Shown here: positions 1 to 11,960 of the stretch, one piece after another
How the letters are laid out: each line of letters begins with the position of its first letter
Numbering within the stretch: position 1 is the first letter of the stretch
Source of the DNA: Tolypeutes matacus
Taxonomy: Eukaryota > Chordata > Mammalia > Cingulata > Chlamyphoridae
Reading direction: 5' to 3'
Assembly (NCBI GenBank): GCA_026826555.1
Contig: JAKSZT010054568.1
Location: forward strand, 8,771,318-8,835,317
Length of the DNA: 64,000 nt
Notes under the pieces: generated by a model
What the model was told of the DNA's origin: nothing
Databases searched by the model: none
What the model saw: the letters and a program-made list of their open reading frames with translations, nothing else
Position numbers and translations under genes: made by a program

Positions 1-1139
1 TACTAACTCCATGGTGAATAGTACTTCCCAGGGCAACTGAAAGCACAGAAGTATGCACTGATTTATTTTCCGATGGGTAGGGTAGCAAGTCGAGCATATG
101 TGAAACCATATCAGAAAAACAGCCTCAGTCTGTTTCTCACACGTCCATGGTTATACATCTGGTGGGTGGGTTTGCACCCCTGTCGGCACCCTCTCTAAAG
201 CACTCATCCCGCAGTTTGAACCCCGTATCCTGGGCATCATGGCACCATATGCTGATGATTTATTTCAATCACAGAAAATCTCCAAGCCTGGGTTCTTGTG
301 TGTTAGAGACCAAGGTTCTGCTCAGTCACGGAATTTGTACCAAGCATTTACTGAATGGCTGCCAGGTGCTAGTACACCACTCACAGGCCTCTCCCACACC
401 CCTGGAGCGGGAAATCAGAAGGAAGAGCAGCGTTCCTGCACCTGATGGGGAGAGTCGGCCCAGATATGGCCTCTCTGAGCAGAGGAGTGAAAAATCGACA
501 CCACACAGCAGGTCACACCCTAGGGGCTCTTAGTTTCCATCACAACAAAGCCATTTGCGATCTTGACCTAAAGAGACACAGGAAGTAGAGAAGTCAAGAC
601 TCCTGGCGTCCACCCTCCACCATGCTGTGTGGCCAGCGTTTGAGGCAGACATGCTTTACCGTTTCGCTCAGCTTAGACCTGTTCTCACCTGACCCATGAT
701 ATGGGCCTCTGGAAGTATATATGTAATGAAGCAGGAAACTGCCCCTTTGCCTGGAGTCCATTGAACTCTTGAACTGGGATGAGGGGTGGGGAGACCTAAA
801 TTGGAATAGGGACTCCTCATCTGGCCCCTTAAATTTCTGGAGTATCTATCCTCTTCCATGCAAATTAAGTGGAAGAGAGAGGTGCCGAATGGAGCAATCC
901 TCTTTTGAGAGGGAAGCACACACCTGCCCTGGGGTGCAGTGAGGCAGGTGGGAATCTGATCTCTGTTCTTGCAGCCTGAGGGCTCTCACTAATGTGTCCC
1001 TTGAATGGCAACTTCAGACCTGGGTCTAGTGTCGAGAGCGCATCCCTCTAAGCCTGTGGGGCTGAGAGGGAAGGCGGGTATGTTATTCTTAATAATATAG
1101 CTCGTGAAACTGGAATCATCTTACAGAGCTCCTAGTTTA
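1..1139. other. Unassigned mammalian DNA
   Basis: No repeat, RNA or convincing exon was recognised. An open frame of 128 codons on the plus strand at 147-533 has no recognisable domain and no clear splice-site pair, so I treat it as chance. Confidence 0.4.
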
Positions 1140-1265
1140 GTCCCATTGGGGGAGGAAGTTGAAGCCCACCCAGAGGAAACATACTTTGATCTGGTTAGAG
1201 CATTAACAAGTCATTAGTGGCTGAGTCAGAATTAGAATCTAAGTCCCACCAGTTCCCAGATGTAT
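1140..1265 (-). mobile_element. MIR SINE fragment
   Basis: Read on the minus strand this resembles the central MIR core: the plus strand shows a degraded form of the 'gaaactgaggc...agtggctgagtcagaattagaatctaag' pattern, the complement of the MIR tRNA-proximal part. It is old and degenerate. Confidence 0.5.
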
Positions 1266-1899
1266 GTCCAAGTGAAGGAGAGGCCTGACCATGACACTGT
1301 GACACCTCTACAAGCAGTTCATGACCAGTATTTCATACCCAGTAACATACATTCCCATATAGTCCTTATTCAAATCCTTTTAATATTCTCTATCCCTTCT
1401 TTCTATGAAATCTGCATTAATTAAATGCACCATTTCCATTTGTGTGGGTTATTTATTTATATCACTTTGCCTTCCTTTAACTTATTCTGTAGGTGGGAGA
1501 TTCATTGTCTCTTTCATGTCATTGTACAATCTGCTTCATCAGTTGTTTTGCTCTGAGCTCAGCAGGGCCTTCACAGTTGTTCCACAAGCTTTCTCTACCC
1601 CTGTGGAGAAATTTTCATCCTCTCTCCAAGTTCCTACACAACCTCTTTCTAGGTGCTTAAAAGTTAGCCTCGAGGGATAAATCCCACTCACTCCTCTCCC
1701 ACCTTAAGTAGTAAACAGGATCTTCCAGGCCCTCTTGGCTCAGAGTAACCAGTCTGTCTGTTCTGAGGTGTCAGTGCACCATCGTGGTCTCCTTCCCCTG
1801 GACGCCTGTGTCCTCCTTGGTCATGATCTGTTCATCACCCCTTCCCTAAAGGCCTCACCCTCTCCCCCACCACTGGTTCCTTCTCTCAGATAAAAGGGG
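1266..1899. other. Unassigned, pyrimidine-rich
   Basis: The plus strand is C/T-rich and may be further upstream L2 sequence (compare the following entry), but I could not match it with confidence. An open frame of 91 codons at 1405-1680 is unrecognised. Confidence 0.3.
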
Positions 1900-3950
1900 T
1901 TCAGAATTCGTTCTATGAAAACCTGCCGTAAGTTTTTGTGCTGTTCCTTGATGTCCTTTCTTCTGTACTCGCTGGCTTTATTTCCCTCCCTTCTTTTTAT
2001 TTCTTTAATTGTTCTCCTTAGCGTTGCCCCGTCTTATCTGCTCAGTCATCTCTCAAGTGTCCGCAGGAACCCTCTGACTGCTAAATCTATCAGTCTCTTC
2101 TTATTACCACATTTCCTTTTCCAGGTCTCCAAAGCTTTTGAAATTATTGACCACCTCTTTCTTTCTTTCCTTCAATAGCTTAGGGACACCATCCCCCTGG
2201 GCTTTGTGGGTGGTGTGGTCCCGTCTGCTAAGTCTACTGAACTTGTGATTTGTCTTCTACTCACTGATTAGATGTTGGCATTCCCCAAAGCTACAACTTC
2301 GCCCTTCCTCTCTTCTCCATATGCATCAAGTGAGAACAGAGGTTAAGAAATGGTGACCATTTCTCTAGCTGTGTCCTTTAGTGTTTCTTAAGCTCCTTTA
2401 TCTGTAAAATGAGATTAAACTATTTGATCATGCTTATTGAACACTGTTATAAACCTGTTACGTGCATTAAATCACCTCCTATCACCGCCCTATGGGATTA
2501 CTTTCCCCATTTTACAGATAAGGACACTGAAGGGAAACGCAGAGAGGTGAAACACTTTGCTTCAAATTACACAGCTAGCAAACATCTGAGCCAGCATTGG
2601 AATATAGACAGTTCAGTGCAGATTCTGTGTTATGTTAACTGCTGCCTTATGCTGCCCCTTAAGGGTGATATGTCTTTTTCATAGGCATTATATGCAGATT
2701 CAATAAAACAATGCATGTAAAACTCTTAGCAGAGTTACTCCATAAATTAAGTGCCTGGAAAATGTTAACTCCTTGTTTCAATTATTATTAATGGTTTTTC
2801 TCGGGGAGGGGGGGGGTCATAAGTTAGGGGTTGCATCCATTCTTCTGCAGTTAAACTGCCGGATATCTAACTCAGCCCATCTAAAACTGAACAGGACCCA
2901 CTGCCTGCTTTCCCTTCGTCCTGTCGTGACTGGTTCCATGATCTTGCTGGGTCCCTGAGCACAACCCTTGGCCTTGTCATTATATCCATCCTGCTCCCTT
3001 ACTGTCCACAGTCAGTTCCTGCTTATTATAACTCTGAAATAGTTCTTGAATTTCCCCATCTTTCTACTTGTGTTGATTTTTTAAAACTCAGAATTCATCT
3101 CTTAGCTAAAGTATTACAATGTCTTCCTACAAATCCTTGCCTTCCTAATCTTCTGCATGACAACCAGAGTTTTCTTGCCAAATTGTTGGGTTGTAAACAT
3201 TTTTTGGGTTGTGGATCTTTTTGTTCAAACCGAATCTTAACTGGAAGTCTAATATGAAATGAATTATAAAGCAGAGCTATTCAAATTCAATTGGGGATAT
3301 GGGATTTGGAGCCCAAAAAACCCCTTATTTCCCCCCACCTTTGTCGTCACTGAATCAGCTCCTGAATGGTCTCTGAATACCAAGAAGCCATGGTTTGAAA
3401 ACGTTTGTTCTTAAACAGTGACTTAATCGTACTGTTCCGCATAAAAACCTTTGTTAGTAGAGTATTCAAGGTACTTCAGTTTTTCACAAGGTACATTTTC
3501 AGCCTCACCCACTGTTCCTTGCATCTCATATAAGCACATTTGCTAGCCAGCATTTTTTGAGATGCCCCACTCACTCCCACATCTCCATTCCTTTGCTTAT
3601 TGGTTTGGACTTCCTAAAATTTTCTTTGCTCTCTGACTACCTTAGTTTTAGTCATTCTTAAAATCTTGGCTTAACTGTCACCTCCTTTATATAACCTTTT
3701 CAAAAGATCATATTCAGAATTATATTCTCTCCTTTGTCCTCTATAAATTGTGCTTTTAAGTTACTTTAAAGGTTGAACAACTGCTTTTTTTAGAATTACC
3801 TGTATCTATGTCTGTTTCCTCCTGCTCTCCCTCAATGTGTTCTGAACCCCTGGGGTTCAGGGAATGTGTTTTGTTCATGGTTGCACACCCTCAGCTCCCA
3901 CCCAGCACCCACTAGGGGCTTGGGCTGTATTTTTCACTGAAGTGAAATAA
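1900..3950 (+). mobile_element. L2 LINE, long 3' portion, interrupted
   Basis: Several blocks match L2 ORF2 and 3'-region landmarks in the right order. These are 'attattgaccacctctttc' near 2140, 'gatgttggcattccccaaag' near 2271, the aaactgaac block near 2883, the 'caccttagttttag' to 'cacctcc' region near 3640-3690, and an 'aggggcttgggctg' tail near 3914. A MIR sits inside it (2400-2690). About 3190-3410 looks like a further insertion, possibly a DNA transposon, not named. The copy is ancient and the reading frame is destroyed. Confidence 0.6.
2400..2690 (-). mobile_element. MIR SINE, nearly full length
   Basis: The plus strand carries the complement of MIR in order: 'cttattgaacactgtt' (2431), a 'cctatgggattactttccccattttacagat' block (about 2488-2518), 'aaacgcagagaggtgaaac' (2536) and 'acacagctagcaaacatctg' (2570). 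It is inserted in the surrounding L2, so both are old but the MIR is the younger of the two. Confidence 0.8.
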
Positions 3951-4160
3951 CTTGGCCCATTTTCCATAAGCATTTAGCCTTTCAGGCACAAGTATTGGTC
4001 TTTCTTTCATTGCCTTTTTGACTTATGCCTGGGACCTGATAGCTCTTGCTTCAAATTCCTCCCCAGCAAGTATCATTGGGGACATTTCTACTCTATATAT
4101 TCTTATAGATGAGCACTTCCTTATCTAAGCTGATTTCATTACTGTTACTGATTTTTGTTT

Positions 4161-4206
4161 CCATCCATCCATCCATCCATCCATCCATCCATCCATCCAT
4201 CCATCC
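4161..4206. repeat. (CCAT)n microsatellite
   Basis: About 11.5 perfect tandem copies of CCAT. The tract is open in both directions, so translated frames give repeating HPSI on the plus strand and GWMD on the minus strand. These are artefacts of the repeat, not genes. A further imperfect CCATCC pair follows near 4248. Confidence 0.97.
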
Positions 4207-4324
4207 TCCTTCCATTCTTGGTTTACTTATTCTTGTAAGACCCTCTCCATCCATCCTAATTGCACACAGGAATATATTCCTTCTAGGAATACTTATAGCT
4301 CCAACGGTCTCTGCCTTATTTTGA

Positions 4325-4500
4325 AAATCCACTTATAATGCCCCGTGTGTATGTGTTTATCACATGTGTTTGCCTTACTTTCTCCAGCTAGAATCTAAGT
4401 CTTTTTTAGAAGAAAGAACATACATTTGTACTCTCTTTTGTATCTCTGAGAGAACATTGTCCACAGTCAGAACGTGACTTTTTTCCCCCTGATTCTGTGT
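4325..4500 (+). mobile_element. L2 LINE 3'-end fragment
   Basis: The sequence has the usual L2 near-3' layout: 'ctccagctagaatctaagtc', a run toward 'gtatctctgagagaacattg', then a tail. It may be the distal part of the L2 copy that begins near 1.9 kb, split by the microsatellite region. Confidence 0.45.
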
Positions 4501-4658
4501 CCTTTTGTCTTCAAATCTGAGGTCCTAGAATGGTGTTTCTCTAATGAGCTTATTATATTCAGCATCCATGATTCTCCAACCCCACATTATATCCTGATTT
4601 TAAAAACATCTTTCCCTCCATTGTGAAGAGTTTTATTAAAGACCAGCACTCAACCTTC

Positions 4659-4688
4659 CTCCCACCCCTCCCCCCTCCCCCTCCCCCC
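4659..4688. repeat. C-rich tract, quadruplex-prone
   Basis: Five or more runs of three to six C separated by single A or T bases (ctcccacccctcccccctcc and onward). The minus strand is therefore a dense G-run array that meets the usual four-tract quadruplex rule. Confidence 0.85.
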
Positions 4689-6825
4689 ACTATGTATTAG
4701 CTTAAAGGGATCCGGTGTGATTACCATAGAGATCCAAATAACCTATTCAGTACAGCCTTAAGAGGACAGCTCCCAGAAACTTCTGACAGTACTTCTCAAC
4801 TGCAGGCACTGCCCTAAAGCACTTGTTTGAAACTCTCAAAGGTTTCCTTAGAGGAGCATTCCCAAGTTACATGTCATAGAGACTAAGCAAAAAGGTTTTC
4901 ACAGTCAAATCAGTTTTGCAAGCACTGTCCTAAACAAAGAAAAACACATGAATTTGCTGCAATACATTTTAGAGTCAGCATTATGCTAATGCACACCAAA
5001 CCTACCAATGGGGGCATAAACTATGTGGTATTTTCTAAAATTATTTGACTATAAAAAGCAAGTTTTCAGAGATTTTCTCATGGGCTGGAGTTAAGAAAAA
5101 TGCTCATTGGGAAATTTAGTCTCCAGGATTCAATCCTGCACCACACACTGCAGCTCTTAACAGCTGGGTGAGTTCTTGGCTGTTTATGGATGAGATCATG
5201 GAAGTCCAGAGAAAATGCAGTTCACTTTCTAAGAGTTGAATTGCTAGTTAGCAGCATAATTGTGGTTAGAACATCTGTTTTATTCCCTTGCTTACATCAG
5301 TATAGCACTCTCAAAAGTCCCTCACAAGTTTCCATCTTCAAGATTCTGTACCCAATTCTTCTGCTTCAAGGAGGTAAACTTACTTTCAAGATTCTCTCTT
5401 GAGTCATGGTAAACTGGTATTGAACTCTTAGAATTCCTTGGTTTGAGAGTGGTGGGTTATTTCTCCTTGACAAGAGCTTCACATGCATCAAGATATGCTC
5501 CATTCCATACTACACAAATATACTTCCACAAATCAAGTCTCTGGAACAGCCCAGTTCCTGAAGGTAATCTAAACCATAAAAGCAGTCCCGGGCTATCTAC
5601 TCATTATGGAATGACTGGCTGCTATCAGTTGGTTAACTATTAACTCTGGGAAAATATTCATGAAGTAGATTTGTTCTAGGATCTAGGATCAAGACCCAAA
5701 GAACTTAGGTTAACAGGGACTGCAATTACGTTAGCATATCCACATTAGTTTTTATTGGGTTTTATTATCGATTCAAACAATTTGGGTCTTTTATTTAAAC
5801 CAGATTTAATATGTTTTCCTATGAGAAATCTTTATTACCATTTACTCATTTTCCATAAAAGGGAGCATCCATGGAGAGGGATATTTGAAGGAATATTTGT
5901 CCAACTCCTCTCCACCCCCAGGTGTACTTCCCCAAGGAAGGCTGTGTAGCTAATATGACCGGGGAAATCCTTACCAACTTGGAGAGCATTGTTACTGGCT
6001 GTCAGAGAAATTTCATTGGGAAGGCAATTTGGATATTAGATTCCCAGTTATTTAGTGATGTCTTCAAATCCCATGTTCCCAGGTGCCTTGGAAACATTTG
6101 TTTCCAGTTTCTGTGAGATAAACCTATGGAGCAGGCGCTCCAATTTGTGGGAGAAGCCCAGTATATTCCAGATTCTCTCATTGTGACTGGCAGATGAGTC
6201 ATATGACTCTGCCCTCCATGAGAAAGAGAATAGGAAGCTCAGGATGGCCTTTGCCTCAGTTGTATGCACGGGAGCCCTGTCACAGAGGAGTTACTAGGCA
6301 GCCGCCATTGAAAATGACATTTGATCTCTGTTTTGTTCTTGGAAACGTCTCTACTGATTAGGTGCTGGAGGACGGGTGGGATGGGCTGATTCATTGCCTC
6401 CTGGGTCACCAAAAACACGTACAGATGGACAGCTCAGGATCCGAGGGAATGCGGGGAGGGGGGCTGAGGTAGAGTTTATGGGCCTAAAGCTTATCTCTTT
6501 TGGAGCCCTTCTTGAAGAAAAAAAATACAAAACGATGTACAAAAGTAAGTCTTTCTTAAGAGTGAAAAATAGAAACGATAACATGTGAAGAAATTTTGAA
6601 AACACATTTACTCTGAAAATTTTATAGACTCAGACTCAGTGTGCCCCAAATTCAACTCTCCTTTAGCTAGGTACCAAAATGCCGGTAGCTACTCCACACT
6701 TTGCAGGAAGGAAATTATGACAGAGATGAAGTCAGAGTGGGAAGGCAGACTTTTACCTGTCTGCTCCTAAAACATCTTTATTCTGCAATTTTATAAAATC
6801 ACATAACCACTGGAAGACACTGCTT
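4689..6825. other. Unassigned sequence
   Basis: No gene, RNA or repeat was confidently recognised. The part at about 4785-4935 has the look of a small hAT-type relic (direct language such as 'acttctcaactgcaggcactgccc') but I cannot name it. Several open frames of 60-85 codons on both strands overlap one another and none is convincing. Confidence 0.35.
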
Positions 6826-7055
6826 GCTCCTCCGGAGACTTGGGAGCCTTCCAGGAGGGTGTGTTCCAAGACTGGCGGAGTCCCCTTCCGGGGCCGGGGC
6901 CCCTCCGCGGTGTGGGCTGACCGGCCTCTTCGGCTTAGCCCGGGCTGCTGGTTTAGGTCCGACGCTGCCTGCTGTTGTCCTGCGTCTTTCCAGGGGTGTC
7001 CTTGCTGCTTCCCACCCTGTGCTGTGGCCTGTGGCAGCTGCCCAATAAAAGGAGA
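6826..7055. other. Small CpG-rich patch
   Basis: Around eleven CpG dinucleotides fall in about 225 bp (tccgg, gcgg, ccgcgg, ccgacg and others), with local G+C well above the flanks, which is unusual in this otherwise CpG-poor window. It is too short for a normal CpG island. No TATA box or recognisable exon was found next to it; open frames on both strands simply reflect GC content. Confidence 0.5.
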
Positions 7056-8233
7056 AAGTGAAGGAAAAATAAAGTGTGCAAGTGAAGGACCCAGAAGATT
7101 AAACTTCACAGTAAACCTGCTCTTGAGCAGAAAGGCTTATTGCAGAGACCAAAACTCCGCGACGGCATTATTTGTAACTTGAGGAATGAGTCAGGTTTTT
7201 AAGTGAAGAAGAGCTAGGTGCCTATTTTTATAGCAGAAAATTTTCTAAGGCTCTTCTACTGTAGAAAGACAATTTAAGATGGGGATTCTTTCCTGGAGCT
7301 CTCAAAAAAAAAACAAAAAAAAACCTGCTACCACCACCACCACCACTTGTAAATGCAGCACTTAGCATATGTGAGTTTCAATTTCACAAAAATCCCATAA
7401 AACTAGGGGGAAAAAACTTATAGCAATGGGCCTCCCCAGCATTATCTCTGCTCTCTAAATACTCCTGTTAGAAAGAAATATGGTACATGCATTTATACAG
7501 ACTTGCTTCACTTGAATTTCAAAGGTAAGATAGGTTCTGAAAGTTAGATGGATAAATCAATTTCTCGAGATTAAACAGTGATTCAGTCAAGGCAAGCTCT
7601 CAGATGTGTTAAAACTTAACAGGAGGTGGAGTGGAGATGCAGCCCTGTTTTCCTCTGGGTAGAAGCCAGATACTAGCTGTGAAGGATTTGTTTTGATTAA
7701 TATTGCAAATGTTTGTGCTTTTTTGCATCTTTGCAGAAATGTGTAAGGACAATCAAAACCTCCCCTTAGCCGAGCTCCCAGCCCTTTTTTCCTGATAAGA
7801 ACAGGCTACTCCCTGTGGTTTAGAGTAGAGTTCCATCTCTTCTGTAATCCTACTTAATGCATTCATTTGGTTTTCAATTTGAAGCCTGTTGTAATAATGT
7901 TCCTACTCCTTTATTTCTAAATAAAATATGCATCACAACTATATGAACTGTCTTCTGATAACTTCATGACCTTGTTTATCACACAAAAGAAACATAGGAT
8001 AAGTGCCCCACCATCTGCTTTGTTAATCATCAGATATGTGAACATATATGAATATCTCATCTTCCCTCCAGGTCTTTCAGAAATAGATATTTGCACGAGT
8101 ACAATTATAAATGGATAGAAATTGAAATCTTGAAGGGACAAGAAGCTTTCTGGACCCATTACACTTTGTCTTGCTTTAACAAACAGTGTCCTGGGAACCC
8201 CATTTATATTTCTTTGACTACAGAGATAAATAT
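7056..8233. other. Unassigned sequence with small simple repeats
   Basis: It contains an A-rich run (7304-7324) followed by a (CCA)n tract at 7331-7346. No gene or named repeat was recognised in the rest. Confidence 0.4.
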
Positions 8234-8709
8234 TGTTTTAGTTTCCTTGGCTGCTCAAGAAAATACCATACAATGGGTGGCTTAGATGATGGGAACTTAA
8301 TGGCTCACGGTTTTGGCTAGGGGAAATCCAAATCAAGTCCAAATCAAAGCCTCATCAAGATGATGCTTTCTTCCTGAAGACTGGCCTGGTGATGGCTGCT
8401 GGTGATCCTCGGTCCTAGGCATCTCTGTCCCCTGGCAATGCCCATGGCAGCATCTCCTAGCCTCTCTGTTCTTTTCTGGGTGGCACTGACCTTCATCTTC
8501 TGGCTGCTCCTTTTGGCCTTCTCTCTATATGTCTGATTTCATTCTCTTATAAAGGACTAGAGTAATAGGATTAAGACCCATCCTGGTTGAGATGGATCAA
8601 ACCCTACCTGAAGTAACATCCCCAAAAAGTCCTCCTTACAGTGGGTTCACACTCACATGAATAGATTAAGTACATGTTTTTCTGGGGTACATAGCTCCAA
8701 ACCACCACA
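8234..8709 (-). mobile_element. MaLR-like LTR (solo)
   Basis: The element runs from TGTTTTAGTTTCC to AAACCACCACA, so it has TG...CA ends over 476 bp. Read on the minus strand it has the MaLR layout: a start like 'tgtggtggtttggagctatg', a 'ctttataagagaatga' block and a terminal 'aagccacccattgtatggta' block. I recall close relatives in xenarthran genomes. No internal retroviral sequence follows, so it is a solo LTR. A five-base target duplication is not clear (aatat against gatgt). Confidence 0.7.
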
Positions 8710-9204
8710 GATGTATAGGAATTATTAATTTTCTGTCACACAGTGAGTTCTCTGGTAGGTGGATGTGTTTTTAGGGGGGTGGCTAGGGAGAGGATTCCTA
8801 GACCCCTGTATTTTTCTGGTTATTCTTCTGATTCTCAGCTAATGTTTCTACTTGCATGGGAGCCCAAAATACTATTCAGACTATGCAAGTTAAATGGGTA
8901 AATGTGACTTCCCCATCAGCGTTTACATTAGTAGGTTTTTGCTCTGATAACAGTACTGCTCTTCCCCAAAAGAAATCAAGTGTTCGGACTCTGTGATAGT
9001 TTGCCCTGGGCTAGAGAGCCATGTTCTCAGTGACCAAGATCACCGGATATTCCTGGCTACCGCTTGAGAGATCCTAGAGCTGAGGTTTGAATGAGAAATG
9101 TGACTTGAATTCCCTAACAGCTTGCTCTGTCATCACGCTGTGCTTTCTATGAACTCTTCCTTCTAGTGCGGATGCTTGTTATCTTCAATATGCTGGAGCC
9201 ACTC
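8710..9204. other. Unassigned sequence
   Basis: Nothing recognised; no open frame of interest. Confidence 0.35.
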
Positions 9205-9490
9205 ATCCTCTAGGACTCAGCTTCAATATCCTGTCCTCAGTGTAGCCCTCCCTGGCACTGCTCTCTCCTCCCAGGAATGGTTTCTTTTATGGTATATAAA
9301 GCTGGTTTATTTTAAAACTTACCATGGCATATGTCTTCCTTCTTCAGTAAAGAGGGCCATCCTTGGGGGCAGAAAATCGGCTCTATTCATTTTTGCATCC
9401 CTGACTGCTGGCATAATGCCCGTAACATAGAGCCACTAAATAAGAACTTATTAAACGAACCATTCATTCATTCATTCATTCACTCATGTA
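9205..9490 (+). mobile_element. L2 LINE 3' end
   Basis: It has the L2 3' order: 'aggactcagcttcaatatcc', 'tgtagccctccctggcactg', the 'aaagagggccatccttgg' bloc equivalent to 'gagggcagggacc', then 'acatagagccactaaataag' and a terminal (TTCA)n/(CATT)n tail at about 9461-9483. Confidence 0.7.
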
Positions 9491-11299
9491 ACAAATGTGA
9501 ATTAAAGAGTGTTATTGGGAGCAAAATCTACATGGGCAGTTCCCTCCAACAGCTGGAGTGTCGGATTTAGGCTCTATTATCGCTCATTAGACAAGCTGAG
9601 ATTTGCTTTCATCATGGTCTCCTTTGGCCGCTTACCTTAAAAAGCTAGCTTCATAGCCACACAGCTGCCTGTATCCATGGCAACTGAAAAGCATAAATAC
9701 AGGTTCTGAAACAGAATCTTTCCAGAAAAGCAGGTCTCTATTCAAATGGTAGTTTACATCTGTATGCTCACCTGTGTCCCTCCTAGACAGGGTTTTCACA
9801 GGCCTGCTTGGGTCTCTGCCCCACTAGGCAGTGGGGACTTCAGGTAAGCAGCCTTCTCTTAGATCAGAGCGAGCGGTTGAGAGATCGAGTGTGGTGGGGT
9901 CACGAGGCCGCGTCGTTTCCTGAGAGGGCTATGCAGCAAAGGCCTGGCCGGTGACATTTCATTTAAACATCTGACCTCTTGACAACCTGCTTGCCCCAGA
10001 TCGGCCGAGGGAGCAGTTCCATCTGTGCATTCGGTGGCCTTCTGGAGGCAGAGGCAGTGGCCTTTCCTTGCTGCCATCAGTAAAGGAATGATGTGTGGAA
10101 ATGGTTCCTTTGTGGGGCTGCGGAAACAGGAGTTGGAAAATGCCACCTATGATGAGAAAAAACCTGAATGGATATAAGCTGGGTGTACTTTGTTAGATCT
10201 TTAGGTTTCTATTTTGAGTTAGGGCATACCCTCAACTAGAGGGCTAAACTATAGAAAATTGTATCAATTTTGGAATATGGATTATATCCCCGTGATCATC
10301 TCTCTTTTTTTCTCCAGAGGCTTAGTGGGAAAGTCCTTCCAATGAGAAAAAGAGTGGCCTGACCTTAAGGCGCAGTTAGGAAGTGGTGAGCCAATCTTGC
10401 GGGGAGATGGTAACCTGGTGTGAGGAGACAGGACAGGTTTAAAGAGGAGTTTCCTGAGTCTATGAGGCCCTAAACCTTTCCTTTATACATCATGGGGAAA
10501 CCCAGGAGTCCAAGGAAGGGGCTGGGATGAGCAGGGCAGCCAGGGTGTGGGGGGCTTCAGAACAGAGTCATGGAGTCTATGAATCAAGTGGAGGGACACT
10601 AGCTCCATGTTGTGACACTGTCGTCTTCACCAGTGCATGTTGGCTTTAGGTGTCGACAGTCTAGAGCATATCTCCTGGGGTGTACTTCTCTGCAGCAGAT
10701 ACCGACGTTTTTTGTGCCTTGCTGGGCACAAAAGAATACAAGATCTAGGGAGCTGGTCTGAAGCCCACTTGAAGGGGTGGCATCAAACAGGTGGGGGCTT
10801 CTGCTTCCTCATAGCATTTCAGCGGCTCTGTAAGTGGGTGGGGCATCAAGGACCAATGTCCTGTCATTACTCAAGGAGCCCACAGATGTCTCTTTCAGAG
10901 AAAGACCCGTGTCTTAAGAGGACAGCTACATGGCACTGAGGGCTGGGATACCCAACAAGGGATTCAGTAGAAGTTGATAGGGGTTCAGCAGAAGTTGGCT
11001 GAGGGTCCTCCTGTTTCAGAAAACAGAATCGAGAGGCACGTGCTCTAGCTTCTTTATTCTCCCTCCTTTTTATCCGCCCTCTTCTAATGCCTTTTTCTTT
11101 TGGGGTGTCTCCAATTATCTCAATGTATTTCAGAGAAATTTACTTATTTATTTGTTTGTTTACTTAATTTATTGTCTTACAGTTCTTTTTCAGAGAATTT
11201 TTAAAAATTAAAAATGCACTTCTTTTAAGAAAAGAGGTGGCAAAACAAATGCTTATTCAGTGTCAATTCTAAGTGAGGTGTTTCCTAGGCTACTTTTTT
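9491..11299. other. Unassigned, mostly unique-looking sequence
   Basis: No repeat or gene recognised. A short CpG cluster lies at 9868-9915 (seven CpGs in under 50 bp). Open frames at 9859-10146 (minus, 95 codons) and 10637-10939 (plus, 100 codons) have no recognisable domain. Confidence 0.35.
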
Positions 11300-11410
11300 T
11301 TTTATTTCTGTTTACATCATCTCTTAAGGGTAGATGATGGATCTCCATTTTGGCAGACTAGAAAATTAAAACTCATAGAGGTCAGGTATCTTTCCCCAAA
11401 GCAGATTTTA
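11300..11410 (-). mobile_element. Possible MIR fragment
   Basis: 'ctccattttggcagactagaaaattaaaactcatagaggtca' is a degraded version of the MIR complement 'cccattttacagatgaggaaactgaggc'. Short and weak. Confidence 0.4.
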
Positions 11411-11589
11411 AGTAAATAACTGTGGAGATTTTAATTGTTGCCTTTTTACCCTAAATTTCAACAACTAAATTGTATTAACTCTTTAAAGTGTTTATGTTCC
11501 ACTGCTTTGTTGGATAAGTGGAAGATGGTAGTTTCCTGAGTAGTACAAGCCAGGCTAAGAGATCACAGGAGGACATGCCAGAAAGAGAA

Positions 11590-11795
11590 ACAAGCTTTAT
11601 TGAGGACCTACTGTATATTTGAGTGTTTTATATCTGAAATTTTTCGGGTGCTCCTAAAAGTTCTATAACTGCAGTGTTATTAAGTCAATCTTATGATGAG
11701 GAAATTAAGGTTTAGAGGGATATAGTAACTTGTTCAGCATCATGTTATGAGATTGTAGAGAAGTGAGGTCCCATATTCCTTTATATCATTTTCCA
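11590..11795 (-). mobile_element. MIR SINE
   Basis: The plus strand shows 'tttattgaggacctactgta', then 'gatgaggaaattaaggttta', 'agtaacttgttcagcatcat' and 'agaagtgaggtccca', the MIR complement in correct order and spacing. Confidence 0.7.
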
Positions 11796-11854
11796 CCTAC
11801 TTATAACTTATTAAAACACAGGCTTAATGAAACTTGGAAACTATTATTATTATT

Positions 11855-11960
11855 ATTTCATTTTAAAAACAATTTATTGAAGTATATCATTTATACATGA
11901 ACATATATAAACAATAAGTATATAGTGAAAGTTGTGAGCTTACAAAACAAAACGAAACTA
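11855..11960 (-). mobile_element. L1 3'-end fragment
   Basis: 'aatttattgaagtatatcat' through 'tacatgaacatatataaaca' to 'gtgaaagttgtgagcttac' matches, on the complement, the terminal part of an L1 3' UTR; the plus strand here reads as the reverse of an L1 tail. Heavily 5'-truncated. Confidence 0.55.

Noticed and set aside
4093..4332. Open frames on both strands with repeating HPSI and GWMD residues
   Set aside because: They are translations of the (CCAT)n microsatellite, which has no stop in several frames.
6753..7182. Overlapping open frames on both strands near the CpG patch
   Set aside because: High GC lowers stop frequency; no domain, no start context and no splice pair support a gene.
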